This document shows, in pieces, positions 20,161 to 29,230 of a stretch of 64,000 bases of DNA. The translations under genes and the position numbers were made by a program. Position 1 is the stretch's first letter. Every line of letters begins with the position of its first letter. Below the pieces are notes generated by a model, which worked only from the letters and a program-made list of their open reading frames with translations, made no database searches and was not told the origin of the DNA. The stretch is from Bacillota bacterium (GTDB lineage: Bacteria; Bacillota; SHA-98; Ch115; JABLXJ01): the NCBI GenBank assembly GCA_012839815.1, contig DUMQ01000067.1:27168-91167 (forward strand), read 5' to 3'.

Positions 20161-21174
20161 ATGATATCTCGAACGATCACGCTGATCAGACGCATGATTC
20201 GAGCCTTCATAGGCATGGCCCTGGCCTCCGGCGCGCAGGCAGCCCCGGCTCTTGTACTGAGCCCGGCTTTGGCCTTGACCATGGTTTTGGCTATGACTAT
20301 GACTGTGGCCTTGACTGTAGCCCTGGCACTTGCTCCAGGATTGGACATGCACGCATCGGCACAGGAGGCGCCCCGGGCAACCACGCCGGTTCAGCCGGTG
20401 CTGGTGAATATTCAGGTCGATGCGGAGGAGGATGACCTCAACGGGTTGCTGAACATAACAACGGAGCTCATGAGGCGTAACATCACCGCCGCTACCGTTT
20501 TTGCGACCGGGAGATTCGCCAATGCAAACGCGAAGATCCTCGACGGGCTCGCATCCAGCGGATTTGAGATTGGGTTTCACGGCTACTCGACAGGGGAACA
20601 GCTGGCGACCATGACCTACAACGAGCAGTACGATTTGCTCGCCAGGGGAAGCCAGGCTGTGCGGGGATGCTTGGATTGCGGGGTTGCGCGCTCCGTGGTG
20701 AGCTTTAGACCCCAGTATTTCAGTCAAAATGAGGATACCCTGAAGATCTTGCCCAAATTGTATCTCTTTAATAATTCCGGGTTCAAGGCCGGGGTCCTGT
20801 ATGCGGAGGGTCACAGGGAGGACAGGGGGCCCTATAAGATCGAGGAGCACGGGCTGGTGGCCGTGCCGGTAACGACCACCGATTTTAGGGGGGAGGATAT
20901 CTACCTTTGCGATATCGGCACGGCCCTGGGCAAGAAGCTTTCGGCTACTGATTGGAAAGACATCCTGCTGAAGGCTTTTGATGAGTGCCGGAGCAGGGGC
21001 TATCCTCTGGTAGTCATATTCCACGGGTGGTTTACGGGAGACAGGGTGAAATACAGCGATAGATGGGATTCCTTCGTGGCCTTTCTGGATTACGCTCAGC
21101 AGCACGGGGCTTCGTTTGTGACCACAGACGCACTTGCAAACCTGTTCTTAACCAACCCAATCCTTAATAATTGA
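20161..21174 (+). CDS. Exported polysaccharide-deacetylase-like (NodB-fold) protein
   Basis: 337 residues. The N-terminal ~65 residues are an unusually long, repetitive Ala/Leu/Met/Thr-rich hydrophobic stretch that probably acts as signal peptide or anchor. The mature part starts 'VLVNIQVDAEEDDLNGLLNI' and shows a NodB-like order: Asp near the first strand, 'SSGFEIGFHGYSTGEQL' (a histidine motif), 'VSFRPQYFSQN' (RP.. motif), and 'GYPLVVIFHGWFTG' near the end. It is probably a carbohydrate esterase-fold protein, but the canonical TFDDG is replaced by 'QVDAEED', so deacetylase activity is uncertain. It follows the ABC genes by 77 bases and may be their partner. Confidence 0.6.
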   Translation: MISRTITLIRRMIRAFIGMALASGAQAAPALVLSPALALTMVLAMTMTVALTVALALAPGLDMHASAQEAPRATTPVQPVLVNIQVDAEEDDLNGLLNITTELMRRNITAATVFATGRFANANAKILDGLASSGFEIGFHGYSTGEQLATMTYNEQYDLLARGSQAVRGCLDCGVARSVVSFRPQYFSQNEDTLKILPKLYLFNNSGFKAGVLYAEGHREDRGPYKIEEHGLVAVPVTTTDFRGEDIYLCDIGTALGKKLSATDWKDILLKAFDECRSRGYPLVVIFHGWFTGDRVKYSDRWDSFVAFLDYAQQHGASFVTTDALANLFLTNPILNN

Positions 21175-21332
21175 GCCTCATCGGTGGGTCCACCACAATC
21201 GTCACATGCACCCTACGGTGACGGGGTGAGGGGTTATGAGGTGGCTTGCGCTGTACACTTTTGGGCTGTATAATAACCTCATGAAACAAGCAGGGTCATA
21301 AAACAAGAAGGAGTGGCATAATGCTGGGCGGA

Positions 21333-21372
21333 GTCGCCTATGATTAGACTTGGGGTCGCCTATGATTAGACT
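21333..21372 (+). repeat. 18-bp tandem duplication across the mutL start
   Basis: GTCGCCTATGATTAGACT occurs at 21333-21350 and again at 21355-21372 (period 22). The second copy contains the mutL ATG (21362). The first copy and the well-placed ATG at 21321 (after AAGGAG) both lead to the same TAG within ten codons, so short decoy frames end just before mutL. Confidence 0.9.
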
Positions 21373-23260
21373 CTTGGATGACGAGACGATCAACAAGATA
21401 GCCGCGGGCGAGGTGATCGAGCGGCCGGCCTCGGTGGTCAAGGAATTGGTAGAGAACTCCATCGATGCCGGGGCCAGGAGAGTAGTCATAGAGGTGCGCG
21501 GGTCCGGGCGGGAGTTCATGCGTGTAACGGATGACGGGTGCGGGATGACACGGGATGACGCCGTACTCGCCTTTGAACGCCACGCTACAAGCAAGATCGT
21601 CCACGCCGGGGACCTTTTTAGCATCTCGACCCTGGGCTTCCGGGGAGAGGCCCTCCCGAGTATCGCAAGCGTGGCGAGGGTCGAGCTCCTGACGCGGCCG
21701 GCAGCTTCCCCATCTGCCGTGGGGACGCGGGTCGAGATCGAGGGCGGCAGGCGGGTCCAGGTGGCAGATGCGGGCGCTCCACCCGGTACGACCGTCACGG
21801 TGCGCGACCTGTTTTTTAATACCCCGGCGCGACTTAAATACCTGAGGAGTGATGCGACGGAGTTCCAGCGCGTATGCGACATCGTTATGAGGCTCGCCCT
21901 GGCCCACCCCGAGGTAGCCATAAAATTCAGCCGCGACGGCCACCAGGTCCTGACCTCGCCTGGGCGCGGGGACCACATGGCCGCGATTGCGGCATCTTTT
22001 GGGACGGGCGTGGCGAAAAGCCTCATACGCTTTGCCGCGGGCGAGAGTAGGATGGAGATCATGGGCTTCGTGGGGAGGCCGGATTTCTCGAGGGCCCGGC
22101 GCGATGCGCAATGCTTCTTTGTGAATGGGCGATCCATCTGGAGCGCGGTCCTCCAGCGGGCCGTGGATAACGCCCTCGGGAGGTTGATACCGCAGGGGAG
22201 GCACGCCGTTGCCTTTATCTGGCTGAATGTCGACCCGTCCTGCGTCGATGTCAATGTCCACCCCACCAAGCGGGAAGTGAAGTTTGAAGACGAGGCGGGA
22301 GTCTACCGGATGGTGTTCAATGCCATCCATAGCGCGGTTCAGTCATTTACGGCCACGCCCAGCATCACCGCGCCGGGAACGAGGGTGAGTATATCGGATG
22401 ACTCAGGCCGGGATATCTACCGCGCAGGGCAAGGATACACTGCAAGGCAAGGATACGCGACCGGCAGGCTGCTGGAGCGGCCTGCGGCAGGCGGGACACG
22501 CAGGGCGGCGAACGAAGCGCCTGAGCTGGATGCGGGCTACATAGCGGCGGGCCATGTGAGGGACGCCGCCGCGAACGTAACGGACGCTGGTGTTGATACG
22601 CGCGGGCTCGCCCGGCTGGTCGAGGGGGATGTTACCATTGATGTCCTGGCTCAATTCAAAATGTCCTACATCGTCGCTGAGGCGGGCGATGCCCTGGTTC
22701 TAATCGACCAGCACGCAGCCCATGAGCGCGTGATATATGAAGGGCTCCTTGAGCGCAGGCTGAGGGGCGGGCCCGAGCTTCATGAAAGCCCCACCCAGCC
22801 CCTTCTCATTCCGATTCCCATACCGGTGACGCCGGTTATAGCGGCGTTTTTTGAGGATAATAAGAATAGGGATGAATTCCGGAAAATGGGATTCGACTTG
22901 GAGCCTTTTGGCCGGGATTCCCTGCTCTTGAGGGCTGTGCCGGCCATCCTGGGACGGTTTCCCGGCGGTGGCGCGTCCGAGGCCGTAGTTGACGCAATTC
23001 AGAGCTTGGGCGACCATGAGATGGTAGAGACCATGGCTGCTGGAGCCCGGGATCAACTCGCCCCGCGACTTGAACGTTTCGCGGCGCAGGTTGCATGCAA
23101 GGCGGCGATAAAGGCCGGCATCATGCTGGCAGCCGAGGAAATGAGGCAGCTCGTCGCCGATCTCCTTTTGTGCAGGGATCCATATTCATGCCCCCACGGG
23201 CGACCGACGCTCATCAGATTTGAGCTTGATGGCATCGAAAAGAGCTTCAGGCGCAGGTAG
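21362..23260 (+). CDS. mutL: DNA mismatch repair protein MutL (endonuclease type)
   Basis: 632 residues from 'MIRLLDDETINKIAAGEVIERP'. A GHKL ATPase coordinates mismatch repair: 'ELVENSIDAGA', 'DDGCGMTRDD', 'TLGFRGEALPSI'. The C-terminal domain carries the endonuclease motif DQHAAHERVIYE, with 'CKAAIKAG' and 'CPHGRPTLIRF' as further metal-site elements, as expected for organisms without MutH. The interdomain linker (about 350-420) is low complexity. mutS is absent nearby, unlike the common mutS-mutL order. The start has a weak ribosome site; the strong site belongs to a short upstream decoy frame. Confidence 0.96.
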   Translation: MIRLLDDETINKIAAGEVIERPASVVKELVENSIDAGARRVVIEVRGSGREFMRVTDDGCGMTRDDAVLAFERHATSKIVHAGDLFSISTLGFRGEALPSIASVARVELLTRPAASPSAVGTRVEIEGGRRVQVADAGAPPGTTVTVRDLFFNTPARLKYLRSDATEFQRVCDIVMRLALAHPEVAIKFSRDGHQVLTSPGRGDHMAAIAASFGTGVAKSLIRFAAGESRMEIMGFVGRPDFSRARRDAQCFFVNGRSIWSAVLQRAVDNALGRLIPQGRHAVAFIWLNVDPSCVDVNVHPTKREVKFEDEAGVYRMVFNAIHSAVQSFTATPSITAPGTRVSISDDSGRDIYRAGQGYTARQGYATGRLLERPAAGGTRRAANEAPELDAGYIAAGHVRDAAANVTDAGVDTRGLARLVEGDVTIDVLAQFKMSYIVAEAGDALVLIDQHAAHERVIYEGLLERRLRGGPELHESPTQPLLIPIPIPVTPVIAAFFEDNKNRDEFRKMGFDLEPFGRDSLLLRAVPAILGRFPGGGASEAVVDAIQSLGDHEMVETMAAGARDQLAPRLERFAAQVACKAAIKAGIMLAAEEMRQLVADLLLCRDPYSCPHGRPTLIRFELDGIEKSFRRR

Positions 23261-23385
23261 CGCCGCAGGTAGAGGTAGCGCGGCGGAGCCAGCCGAAGGA
23301 AGCGGGACTGGCAGAACCTGCGCCGGATTGTATAGCCGGGGATGGAAGGCTTGGCGAGCTGGCGAAGGAGGTTATTGATAGAGTT

Positions 23386-24342
23386 ATGAAAGGCCCCCTG
23401 GTCGCGCTGGTCGGCCCGACGGCGGTGGGCAAGACGGAGCTTTCGATCGAGCTCGCCCTGCGGATGGATGCCGAGGTGGTGTCGTGCGACTCAATGCAAA
23501 TCTACCGGCATATGGATATCGGGACGGCAAAGCCATCACTGGCCGAGAGAAGGGGCGTACCTCATCATCTCATTGATATCGTCGACCCGGGCGAGGCCTT
23601 TAATGTGGCCAAATATCAAGATCTTGCGCGGCGCGCCATTGATGATATCCTGGCGCGTGGGAAACTCCCTCTGCTCGTCGGCGGTACAGGGCTCTACCTG
23701 AGGGCTGTTACAACCGATTATCTTTTCCCCATGCCCGAGGCAAACTGGGAAGTCAGGGAGAATCTGCGCAGGCAGGCTGGAGAGATCGGGGTCCGGGGGC
23801 TTTATGAAAAACTGCGTGAGGTGGACTCCGTAGCCGCCGGGAGGATTCACCCCAACGACCTCCGCAGGATAACCAGGGCCCTTGAGGTTTACATATTGAC
23901 CGGCCGGCCCATCTCAAAGCTCCAGGAGGGGCACGAAGGCCGCGTATTTCACTATGACCCCACCGTGACGATATGCCTTACGCGCAACAGGGCCAACCTC
24001 TACGCGCGGATAAACGCCCGCGTAGACCGGATGATGGAAATGGGGCTGGTTGACGAAGTCCGGTGGCTCCTCGAGCACGGCAACAGGAGGGCGCTGACCT
24101 CCGGCCAGGCCACGGGGTATAAAGAATTGACATATTACATGGACGGCCTGTGCACCCTGGATGAGGCCGTCAACCTGATCAAGAGAAACACGCGACGTTA
24201 TGCGAAGCGTCAGATCACCTGGTTTAAGAAGGAACCCGGCGTTACGTGGGTTAACTTAGATATGTTTCGCAATTTTTCCGAGGCCGTTGAAAACATCCAG
24301 CATTTGCTTGAAGGGAAACTGGATGATATGAAGAATAGATAA
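23386..24342 (+). CDS. miaA: tRNA dimethylallyltransferase MiaA
   Basis: 318 residues. Adds a dimethylallyl group to A37 of tRNAs reading UNN codons. P-loop '[11 protein letters not shown]' at 9-19, catalytic '[18 protein letters not shown]' near 34-51, 'GGTGLYLRA' near 103-111, and the C-terminal '[15 protein letters not shown]'. Starts at ATG 23386; GGAGG lies 14 bases upstream, a little far. Part of the common mutL-miaA-hfq block. Confidence 0.97.
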   Translation: MKGPLVALVGPTAVGKTELSIELALRMDAEVVSCDSMQIYRHMDIGTAKPSLAERRGVPHHLIDIVDPGEAFNVAKYQDLARRAIDDILARGKLPLLVGGTGLYLRAVTTDYLFPMPEANWEVRENLRRQAGEIGVRGLYEKLREVDSVAAGRIHPNDLRRITRALEVYILTGRPISKLQEGHEGRVFHYDPTVTICLTRNRANLYARINARVDRMMEMGLVDEVRWLLEHGNRRALTSGQATGYKELTYYMDGLCTLDEAVNLIKRNTRRYAKRQITWFKKEPGVTWVNLDMFRNFSEAVENIQHLLEGKLDDMKNR

Positions 24343-24386
24343 ATAGCGGTTGTCATTTACATGCTGTGCCAGGAGGTATAAAAAAC

Positions 24387-24665
24387 GTGAACAAGCCGCA
24401 GCCGAACTTGCAGGATGCCTTCCTCAACCAGGTGAGAAAGGAAAGCATCCCTGTGACCATCTATCTGATAAATGGCTATCAAATGAAGGGTCTGGTCAAA
24501 GGCTTTGATAATTTTACCGTTGTTCTCGAAAACGACGGCAGGCAGGATATGATATATAAGCATGCGATTTCGACCATTACGCCTTCAAGGGCCATTTCGT
24601 TTATGTTTTCGGAGGCGGCTCGGAGAGATACAGAAAGCCAGAACGATTTGTCTGCTAATGGCTAG
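24387..24665 (+). CDS. hfq: RNA chaperone Hfq
   Basis: 92 residues from GTG 24387, ten bases after AGGAGG; an ATG 24366 would bury the ribosome site inside the gene. Hexameric Sm-like protein for small-RNA and mRNA interaction. Sm1 motif '[22 protein letters not shown]' and Sm2 'IYKHAISTI' with the KHA triad are intact. The C-terminal tail is short and acidic/polar, typical of Bacillota. Last gene of mutL-miaA-hfq. Confidence 0.96.
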   Translation: MNKPQPNLQDAFLNQVRKESIPVTIYLINGYQMKGLVKGFDNFTVVLENDGRQDMIYKHAISTITPSRAISFMFSEAARRDTESQNDLSANG

Positions 24666-24684
24666 AACTTAATATCCTTATAAC

Positions 24685-24712
24685 TTGCGGCGGCGAGTGC
24701 TACCCGCCGCAA
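24685..24712 (+). other. GC-rich hairpin between hfq and the cobalamin riboswitch
   Basis: TTGCGGCGG (24685-24693) pairs with CCGCCGCAA (24704-24712), loop 10 bases, 20 bases after the hfq stop. No U-tract follows, so it may be a processed 3' end or a factor-dependent terminator rather than an intrinsic one. It abuts the riboswitch P1 stem. Confidence 0.6.
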
Positions 24713-24714
24713 GC

Positions 24715-25002
24715 GGTGGATGGGTGCCCGGTAAAGGAAAGGCTGCTTTCCTGAGGGAGAATAGGGAAGTTGGGACCCTGCAAGCAGCAGGCGCTACAGG
24801 TAGGAGGCGCACCTTTGCGAGTCTGCTTCGAGTTTGTGAGGTGCAATAAGTGCAGGGTAAACCACGCGGTCCCGCCACTGTATCCGGAGAGATGGCCCCC
24901 TCGTAGTAAGACTAACGCCACTCGAATCGCCCCTTGGACACTGGGGCGCGGGGAAGGCCGGGGCTTCGATGACCCGGGAGCCAGGAGACCTGCCCATTCA
25001 CC
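24715..25002 (+). ncRNA. Cobalamin (adenosylcobalamin-class) riboswitch
   Basis: The conserved landmarks are in order: closing stem GGTGGATGGG (24715-24724) with CCCATTCACC (24993-25002), the AGGGAAGTTGG core element near 24768, the B12-box GGTCCCGCCACTGT near 24869, and GCCAGGAGACCTGCC near 24980. A terminator follows 60 bases later, then btuF. Expected logic: bound cobalamin favours termination, shutting off the downstream import and salvage genes. Confidence 0.95.
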
Positions 25003-25062
25003 TTGTTGCCATTGCGCCTTCGCGAGAAAGGTAGGTGGGCACAGTATGACAGGTAATAAAAG

Positions 25063-25110
25063 AGGTCCTTGACCTTTCCAGGCCGGAGGTTGAGGACCTT
25101 TTTGATTCTT
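25063..25110 (+). terminator. Riboswitch-controlled intrinsic terminator
   Basis: A 13-bp stem with wobble pairs, AGGTCCTTGACCT (25063-25075) with AGGTTGAGGACCT (25087-25099), followed by TTTTTGATTCTT. It lies between the cobalamin aptamer and btuF and is the likely expression platform. Confidence 0.9.
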
Positions 25111-25208
25111 CCACGGCAATGAGGAACCAAGCAAAGTCAGGAAGAGAAGATGGCGAAAATGCGCCAAAGCAGCAAAGCACGAAAAAACAGGAAAGGTGCG
25201 TAAGCCAG

Positions 25209-26207
25209 ATGACAAGCGTATCTACAGGATATAGATATACAAGATATAGATATACAGGAGATAGATATAGGAAGATTGCCCTGATTGCTTTATTGCTGGC
25301 CGGCTGCGTGCTCGGGCTCACGGCCATGATGCCGGCACCCGCACCGGCGTTCACATGCCTGGCGAGTGCGCGGTTTCCGCTGACCGTTGTTGACGATGCG
25401 GGACGCCAGGTTACGATAAACAAAGAGCCCACGAGGATCGTGTCGCTTGCCCCGAGCAATACGGAGATCCTCTTTGCGCTCGGGCTCGGGAATCGGGTGG
25501 TTGGCGTGACAACCTACTGCAACTATCCCCCTGAGGCTACAAAAAAGGAGAAAATCGGGGGGTTTGCGGATCCAAGCATAGAGCGGATCATCAGCCTGTC
25601 TCCCGACCTGGTGCTGGCTGTGAAAATGGGTGAGAATATAGTCCGGGGGCTGGAGAAGCTAGGGGTACCGGTCGTTGTGGTTGATCCAAAGAGTTTCAAG
25701 GATACCCTGCGCGTGATCCGGTTAATCGGGCAGGTTACGGGGAGGGACGGGGCCGCGGCCTCCCTTGTGAGCGACATGGAGAAAAGGGTGAAGAGTATAA
25801 CGGAAAGGGTGAAGGGTATCCCTGGAAGCAAGAGGCCAAAGGTCTACTACGAGATATGGCATGACCCCCTGATGACCGCAGGCCCGGGCACCCTCATAAA
25901 TGATATTATAAACCTGGCAGGCGGGGTGAACGTGGCTTCGGATGCGGGGGCGCCTTACCCTGAATACAGCCTCGAGGTCCTGCTGGCGAAGAACCCGGAT
26001 ATAATGATCCACTCATACGGCCACGCAGGTGGGGAAGCGCCTGCGATTGAAGAGATCAAGCGGAGAAAAGGCTGGAGCGCTATGTCCTTTGTCAAGACGG
26101 GCCGCATCTATCTTGTGAATGCGGATATAATCACGCGCTTTGGCCCTCGCATTGTCGAGGGGCTCGAACAGTTTGCACGGATTATCCACCCCGAACTGTT
26201 TAAATGA
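25209..26207 (+). CDS. btuF: Corrinoid-binding lipoprotein of an ABC importer (BtuF-like)
   Basis: 332 residues from ATG 25209 (AAAGGTG ten bases upstream; the frame is open further 5' but runs into the terminator region). Lipoprotein signal with lipobox LAGC near 30-33. Periplasmic-binding fold of the helical-backbone type: 'RIVSLAPSNTEILFALGLG', 'GGFADPSIERIISLSPDLVLA', 'LEVLLAKNPDIMIHS'. The position behind a cobalamin riboswitch makes a corrinoid ligand likely. The segment just before the signal core is repeat-coded (YRYTRYRYTGDRYR from three 15-base units). Confidence 0.88.
   Translation: MTSVSTGYRYTRYRYTGDRYRKIALIALLLAGCVLGLTAMMPAPAPAFTCLASARFPLTVVDDAGRQVTINKEPTRIVSLAPSNTEILFALGLGNRVVGVTTYCNYPPEATKKEKIGGFADPSIERIISLSPDLVLAVKMGENIVRGLEKLGVPVVVVDPKSFKDTLRVIRLIGQVTGRDGAAASLVSDMEKRVKSITERVKGIPGSKRPKVYYEIWHDPLMTAGPGTLINDIINLAGGVNVASDAGAPYPEYSLEVLLAKNPDIMIHSYGHAGGEAPAIEEIKRRKGWSAMSFVKTGRIYLVNADIITRFGPRIVEGLEQFARIIHPELFK
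25222..25272 (+). repeat. Short tandem repeat inside the btuF signal region
   Basis: Three imperfect 15-base units of the form ATATAGATATACARG encode YRYTRYRYTGDRYR directly before the hydrophobic signal core. Confidence 0.8.
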
Positions 26208-26350
26208 GCTACCCCGAAAAATGAGCTACCCTGCTGAAGATGAAGCTAAAGATGAGGACGAGGATGAAGATGAAAGTAAAGAAAGAGCTTCCGGCGAGGC
26301 TGGGTCAGAATTTGCACGCCCGCCAGGCGGCGGGGTGGTGGAGGAGGGGC

Positions 26351-27385
26351 ATGGCCGTGCCTACCCTGGCTTTCCTCCTGGCGCTCTCGATCCTGGCGGC
26401 TACAGGTATCGGCGCCGTCAGGATCCCCTGCGGCGAGGTTGCCGGAGCCATCCTGAGCGGCCTCCGCCTCCCCGCGGCCGGGCTCATGCCGCGCTCCATC
26501 GTGTCCATGGCTGAGGGCGTCCCGGCGACTCACCGGACCATTATCCTGAGCGTGAGACTCCCTCGTGTGATGCTGGCTGCCCTGGTCGGGATGTCGCTGG
26601 CTGTGGCGGGCACGACCTTCCAGGGTCTCTTCAGGAACCCCATGGCGGATCCATATGTAATCGGGGTATCCTCCGGAGCCGCGCTCGGCGCCTGCATAGC
26701 GATACTCCTCTCCGTCGATCTCAATTTCCTTGGCATCGGAGCCGTGCCTGCCTTTGCCTTTGCCGGGGCCCTGATCGCTGTATCCATCGTCTACAGGCTG
26801 GCCCGCAGGGGCAATAAGGTGCCTGTGACGACGCTGCTGCTCTCGGGCATAGCCGTAGGCTCATTCCTGTCCGCCATCGTATCCTTGCTGGTTTTTTTCA
26901 GCGGCCAGCAACTCCATCAGGTAACGTTCTGGCTCATGGGCGGATTCTCAGCCCGCGGCTGGGACTACGTGAAGATGTGCCTCCCTTATATGACCCTGGG
27001 CTCTATCGTCATCTCGGTATTCACCCGGGACATGAATGCCCTCGTCCTCGGGGAGGAATCGGCGCAGCACCTGGGGGTCGATGTTGAAAGGGTAAAAGTG
27101 ATCCTCCTGATGACAGCCTCATTGCTTACGGCCGCAGCCGTATCCGTAAGCGGGCTCGTGGGCTTTGTAGGGTTGATCGTACCGCACATATGCCGCATCA
27201 TGGTCGGGCCGGATCACCGTACGCTCCTGCCTGCGGCGGCGCTCACGGGGGCGTTGTTCTTGGTGGGATCTGACGCCCTGGCCAGGGTCGTCGTTGCACC
27301 GAACGAATTGCCTGTGGGCATTGTAACATCGCTCTTCGGCGGGCCGTTCTTCATATACCTACTACACCGTAGGGGAAGCTTTTAA
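26351..27385 (+). CDS. btuC: Corrinoid ABC transporter permease (BtuC/FecCD family)
   Basis: 344 residues from ATG 26351 (GGAGGAGGGG directly upstream). The open frame reaches back to 26240, but that extra part is a Lys/Met repeat coded by GATGA-type units and lacks a ribosome site. About ten membrane spans; family motifs 'SVRLPRVMLAALVGMSLAVAGTTFQGLFRNPMADP' (in pieces), 'GVSSGAALGA', 'GFVGLIVPHICRIMVGPDHR'. It forms the channel for BtuF-delivered corrinoid. The expected ATPase gene (btuD) is not next to it; cobU follows after 100 bases. Confidence 0.92.
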   Translation: MAVPTLAFLLALSILAATGIGAVRIPCGEVAGAILSGLRLPAAGLMPRSIVSMAEGVPATHRTIILSVRLPRVMLAALVGMSLAVAGTTFQGLFRNPMADPYVIGVSSGAALGACIAILLSVDLNFLGIGAVPAFAFAGALIAVSIVYRLARRGNKVPVTTLLLSGIAVGSFLSAIVSLLVFFSGQQLHQVTFWLMGGFSARGWDYVKMCLPYMTLGSIVISVFTRDMNALVLGEESAQHLGVDVERVKVILLMTASLLTAAAVSVSGLVGFVGLIVPHICRIMVGPDHRTLLPAAALTGALFLVGSDALARVVVAPNELPVGIVTSLFGGPFFIYLLHRRGSF

Positions 27386-27448
27386 CGCTCTTTGCCCTTT
27401 TCTTTGATCCTTTGAAGGCAACGCTTTAAAGGGCGATTTTTAAGAGCG
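27386..27448 (+). other. Nested hairpin with T-run between btuC and cobU
   Basis: CGCTCTT (27386-27392) pairs with AAGAGCG (27442-27448), and inside it GCCCTTT (27394-27400) pairs with AAAGGGC (27428-27434), followed by GATTTTT. It could attenuate transcription between the transport and biosynthesis halves of the operon. The loop is long (27 bases), so the call is tentative. Confidence 0.45.
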
Positions 27449-27486
27449 AATCTGCAGAGGCAAATCTGCTGGCATGGGGTGAGCCT

Positions 27487-28194
27487 GTGGGCATGACTTC
27501 TACAACTACAACTAGAGCTTTGACTTCGGATTTAACCTCGAATCTAATTCTTGTCACCGGCGGGGCGCGAAGCGGCAAGAGCCGCTTCGCCGAGCAGCTT
27601 GCGGCCTCCCTGGGGGCGCGGGTCGCCTACGTGGCCACCGCCACGCCGGGGGATGAGGAGATGCAGGCCAGGATACAGGCGCACAAGGAGCGGCGACCGC
27701 CGGAGTGGGTAACCATCGAGGAACCTTACGATGTCACGAGGGCGATCCAACGTTTGACATACGGGCCGTGCGCACATGATTTCGATTACACGAATTCTGA
27801 GTGCACGTATGATCTGGATCATCCTGATTATGATCCGGGCAAGCAGCTGGATGAGGACCGTGGGAATCGAAATCAGGGGAAGTCAGATGTCGACGTTGTT
27901 CTCGTAGATTGCATAACTCTCCTGGTTTCAAATCTACTGGCCGCCGGGAGGGACGGCGAACAAGTGCTCGCGGAGATTTCAAGGCTGGCCGAGGTTGCCA
28001 GCACCTGCTGCATCCCTGTGATAGTCGTATCAAATGAGGTCGGAATGGGTATCGTCCCGGAATACCCGCTGGCGAGGCTGTATCGCGATGTTCATGGAAG
28101 AGCCAACCAGATCCTGGCGGCGGCGGCCAGGGAGGTTTACGTTCTTTTCTCGGGCATTCCCCTGGAGATAAAGCGCCTGGCTAGATCGACCTGA
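27487..28194 (+). CDS. cobU: Adenosylcobinamide kinase / adenosylcobinamide-phosphate guanylyltransferase CobU
   Basis: 235 residues from GTG 27487 (ATG 27493 also possible). Phosphorylates adenosylcobinamide and then transfers GMP to it. P-loop 'GGARSGKSRFAEQLA' near 25-40, the guanylylated-His region 'AHKERRPPEWVTIEEP' near 68-83, and 'VDVVLVDCITLLVSNLL'. Two oddities: a Thr/Ser-rich N-terminal tail coded by ACAACT-type repeats, and an inserted acidic stretch of about 45 residues (about 97-135, rich in Asp, Tyr and Asn) between the substrate region and the Walker B strand. Confidence 0.92.
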   Translation: MGMTSTTTTRALTSDLTSNLILVTGGARSGKSRFAEQLAASLGARVAYVATATPGDEEMQARIQAHKERRPPEWVTIEEPYDVTRAIQRLTYGPCAHDFDYTNSECTYDLDHPDYDPGKQLDEDRGNRNQGKSDVDVVLVDCITLLVSNLLAAGRDGEQVLAEISRLAEVASTCCIPVIVVSNEVGMGIVPEYPLARLYRDVHGRANQILAAAAREVYVLFSGIPLEIKRLARST

Positions 28195-28221
28195 TGCCCG
28201 GATAGGAGGATGACATCTTAA

Positions 28222-29214
28222 ATGTGGTTGATGTGGGCATCATGGCTACAGGTACCTGCGGCATACCTGGTTGACCTGGTTATAGGGGATCCACCATGGA
28301 TGCCCCATCCTGTCGTCGGGCTGGGGAAGCTCATTTCGTTTCTGGAGAGGCTGGCGCGGGGGCTCGCACGCACGGAGCGGCAGGAGCGGGTCGCCGGCAT
28401 CTTTTTAGCGGCGTTTGTAGTCGGGGTCGCCGGCCTTTCCACATGGCTCCTCCTTTACGCCGCAGGATACATTATTAATCACCTGGCTTATACGCTCTCG
28501 GCTTTCCTGGTGTCGACGACCATCGCCCTGCGTGGCCTGGCTGAGGCGGCGCAGAGGGTGAGGCGCGCGCTCGACCAGGGCGACCTTCAGGAGGCGCGCC
28601 TTAGGCTGGGAGAGATCGTTGGCCGCGACACGGCCGGCTTGCCCGCCAGCGAGATCATAAGGGCTACCGTGGAGACCGTCGCGGAGAATACGGTAGATGC
28701 CGTGATATCGCCGCTCTTTTACGCGTTCCTGGGCGGCGCCCCGCTGGCGATGGCCTACCGGGCCGTGAACACCCTTGATTCCATGGTTGGTTACCGTAAT
28801 ATAATTTATGTTAACTTGGGGTGGGCATCGGCGAAACTTGACGACATCGCCAATTACATCCCGGCGCGGATAGCAGGGGCTGCGCTTGTAGCGGCAGCGT
28901 GGCTTACGGGAAGGGACGCACGAAAGGCATGGAGAATTATCCGGCGAGACGCCCGGAAGCACCCGAGCCCCAACGGTGGGATACCCGAGTCGGCAGTGGC
29001 CGGAGCCCTCGGGGTCCGGCTCGGAGGTGTCAACTACTACCAGGGGGTTCCGTCACATCGCGGATACCTCGGGGATCCCGATCGGCAACTTGCGCCATCT
29101 GATATAAACGATGCAGTCACGCTGCTCCACGTAGCATCTGCCATCGCATTGGTCCTGGGCGTGGCCGCATGCTGCATCCTTGGCCGGGTGCTGAGGTCGT
29201 TGAGACCGGTGTGA
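28222..29214 (+). CDS. cbiB: Adenosylcobinamide-phosphate synthase CbiB
   Basis: 330 residues, integral membrane. Attaches aminopropanol phosphate to adenosylcobyric acid. Family motifs: 'YLVDLVIGDPPWMPHPVVGLG' near 14-34, 'LRLGEIVGRDT', 'VAENTVDAVISPLFYAFLGG', 'MAYRAVNTLDSMVGYRNIIY' and 'HPSPNGGIPESAVAGALGVRLGG' (in part). Start ATG 28222, with AGGAGG 12 bases upstream. Works with the threonine kinase and CobD in this operon, which supply the aminopropanol phosphate. Confidence 0.95.
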   Translation: MWLMWASWLQVPAAYLVDLVIGDPPWMPHPVVGLGKLISFLERLARGLARTERQERVAGIFLAAFVVGVAGLSTWLLLYAAGYIINHLAYTLSAFLVSTTIALRGLAEAAQRVRRALDQGDLQEARLRLGEIVGRDTAGLPASEIIRATVETVAENTVDAVISPLFYAFLGGAPLAMAYRAVNTLDSMVGYRNIIYVNLGWASAKLDDIANYIPARIAGAALVAAAWLTGRDARKAWRIIRRDARKHPSPNGGIPESAVAGALGVRLGGVNYYQGVPSHRGYLGDPDRQLAPSDINDAVTLLHVASAIALVLGVAACCILGRVLRSLRPV

Positions 29215-29230
29215 ACGGAGCGCGAAGAAT

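Noticed and set aside
24700-25215. Minus-strand open frame of 171 residues
   Set aside because: Lies across the cobalamin riboswitch and its terminator; the conserved RNA explains the sequence.
26140-26514. 124-residue acidic frame across the btuF-btuC junction
   Set aside because: Overlaps the certain btuF 3' end and btuC 5' part in another frame; its apparent composition comes from GATGAG repeats.
28405-28962. 185-residue frame antisense to cbiB
   Set aside because: Shadow of cbiB, which has all family motifs in frame.
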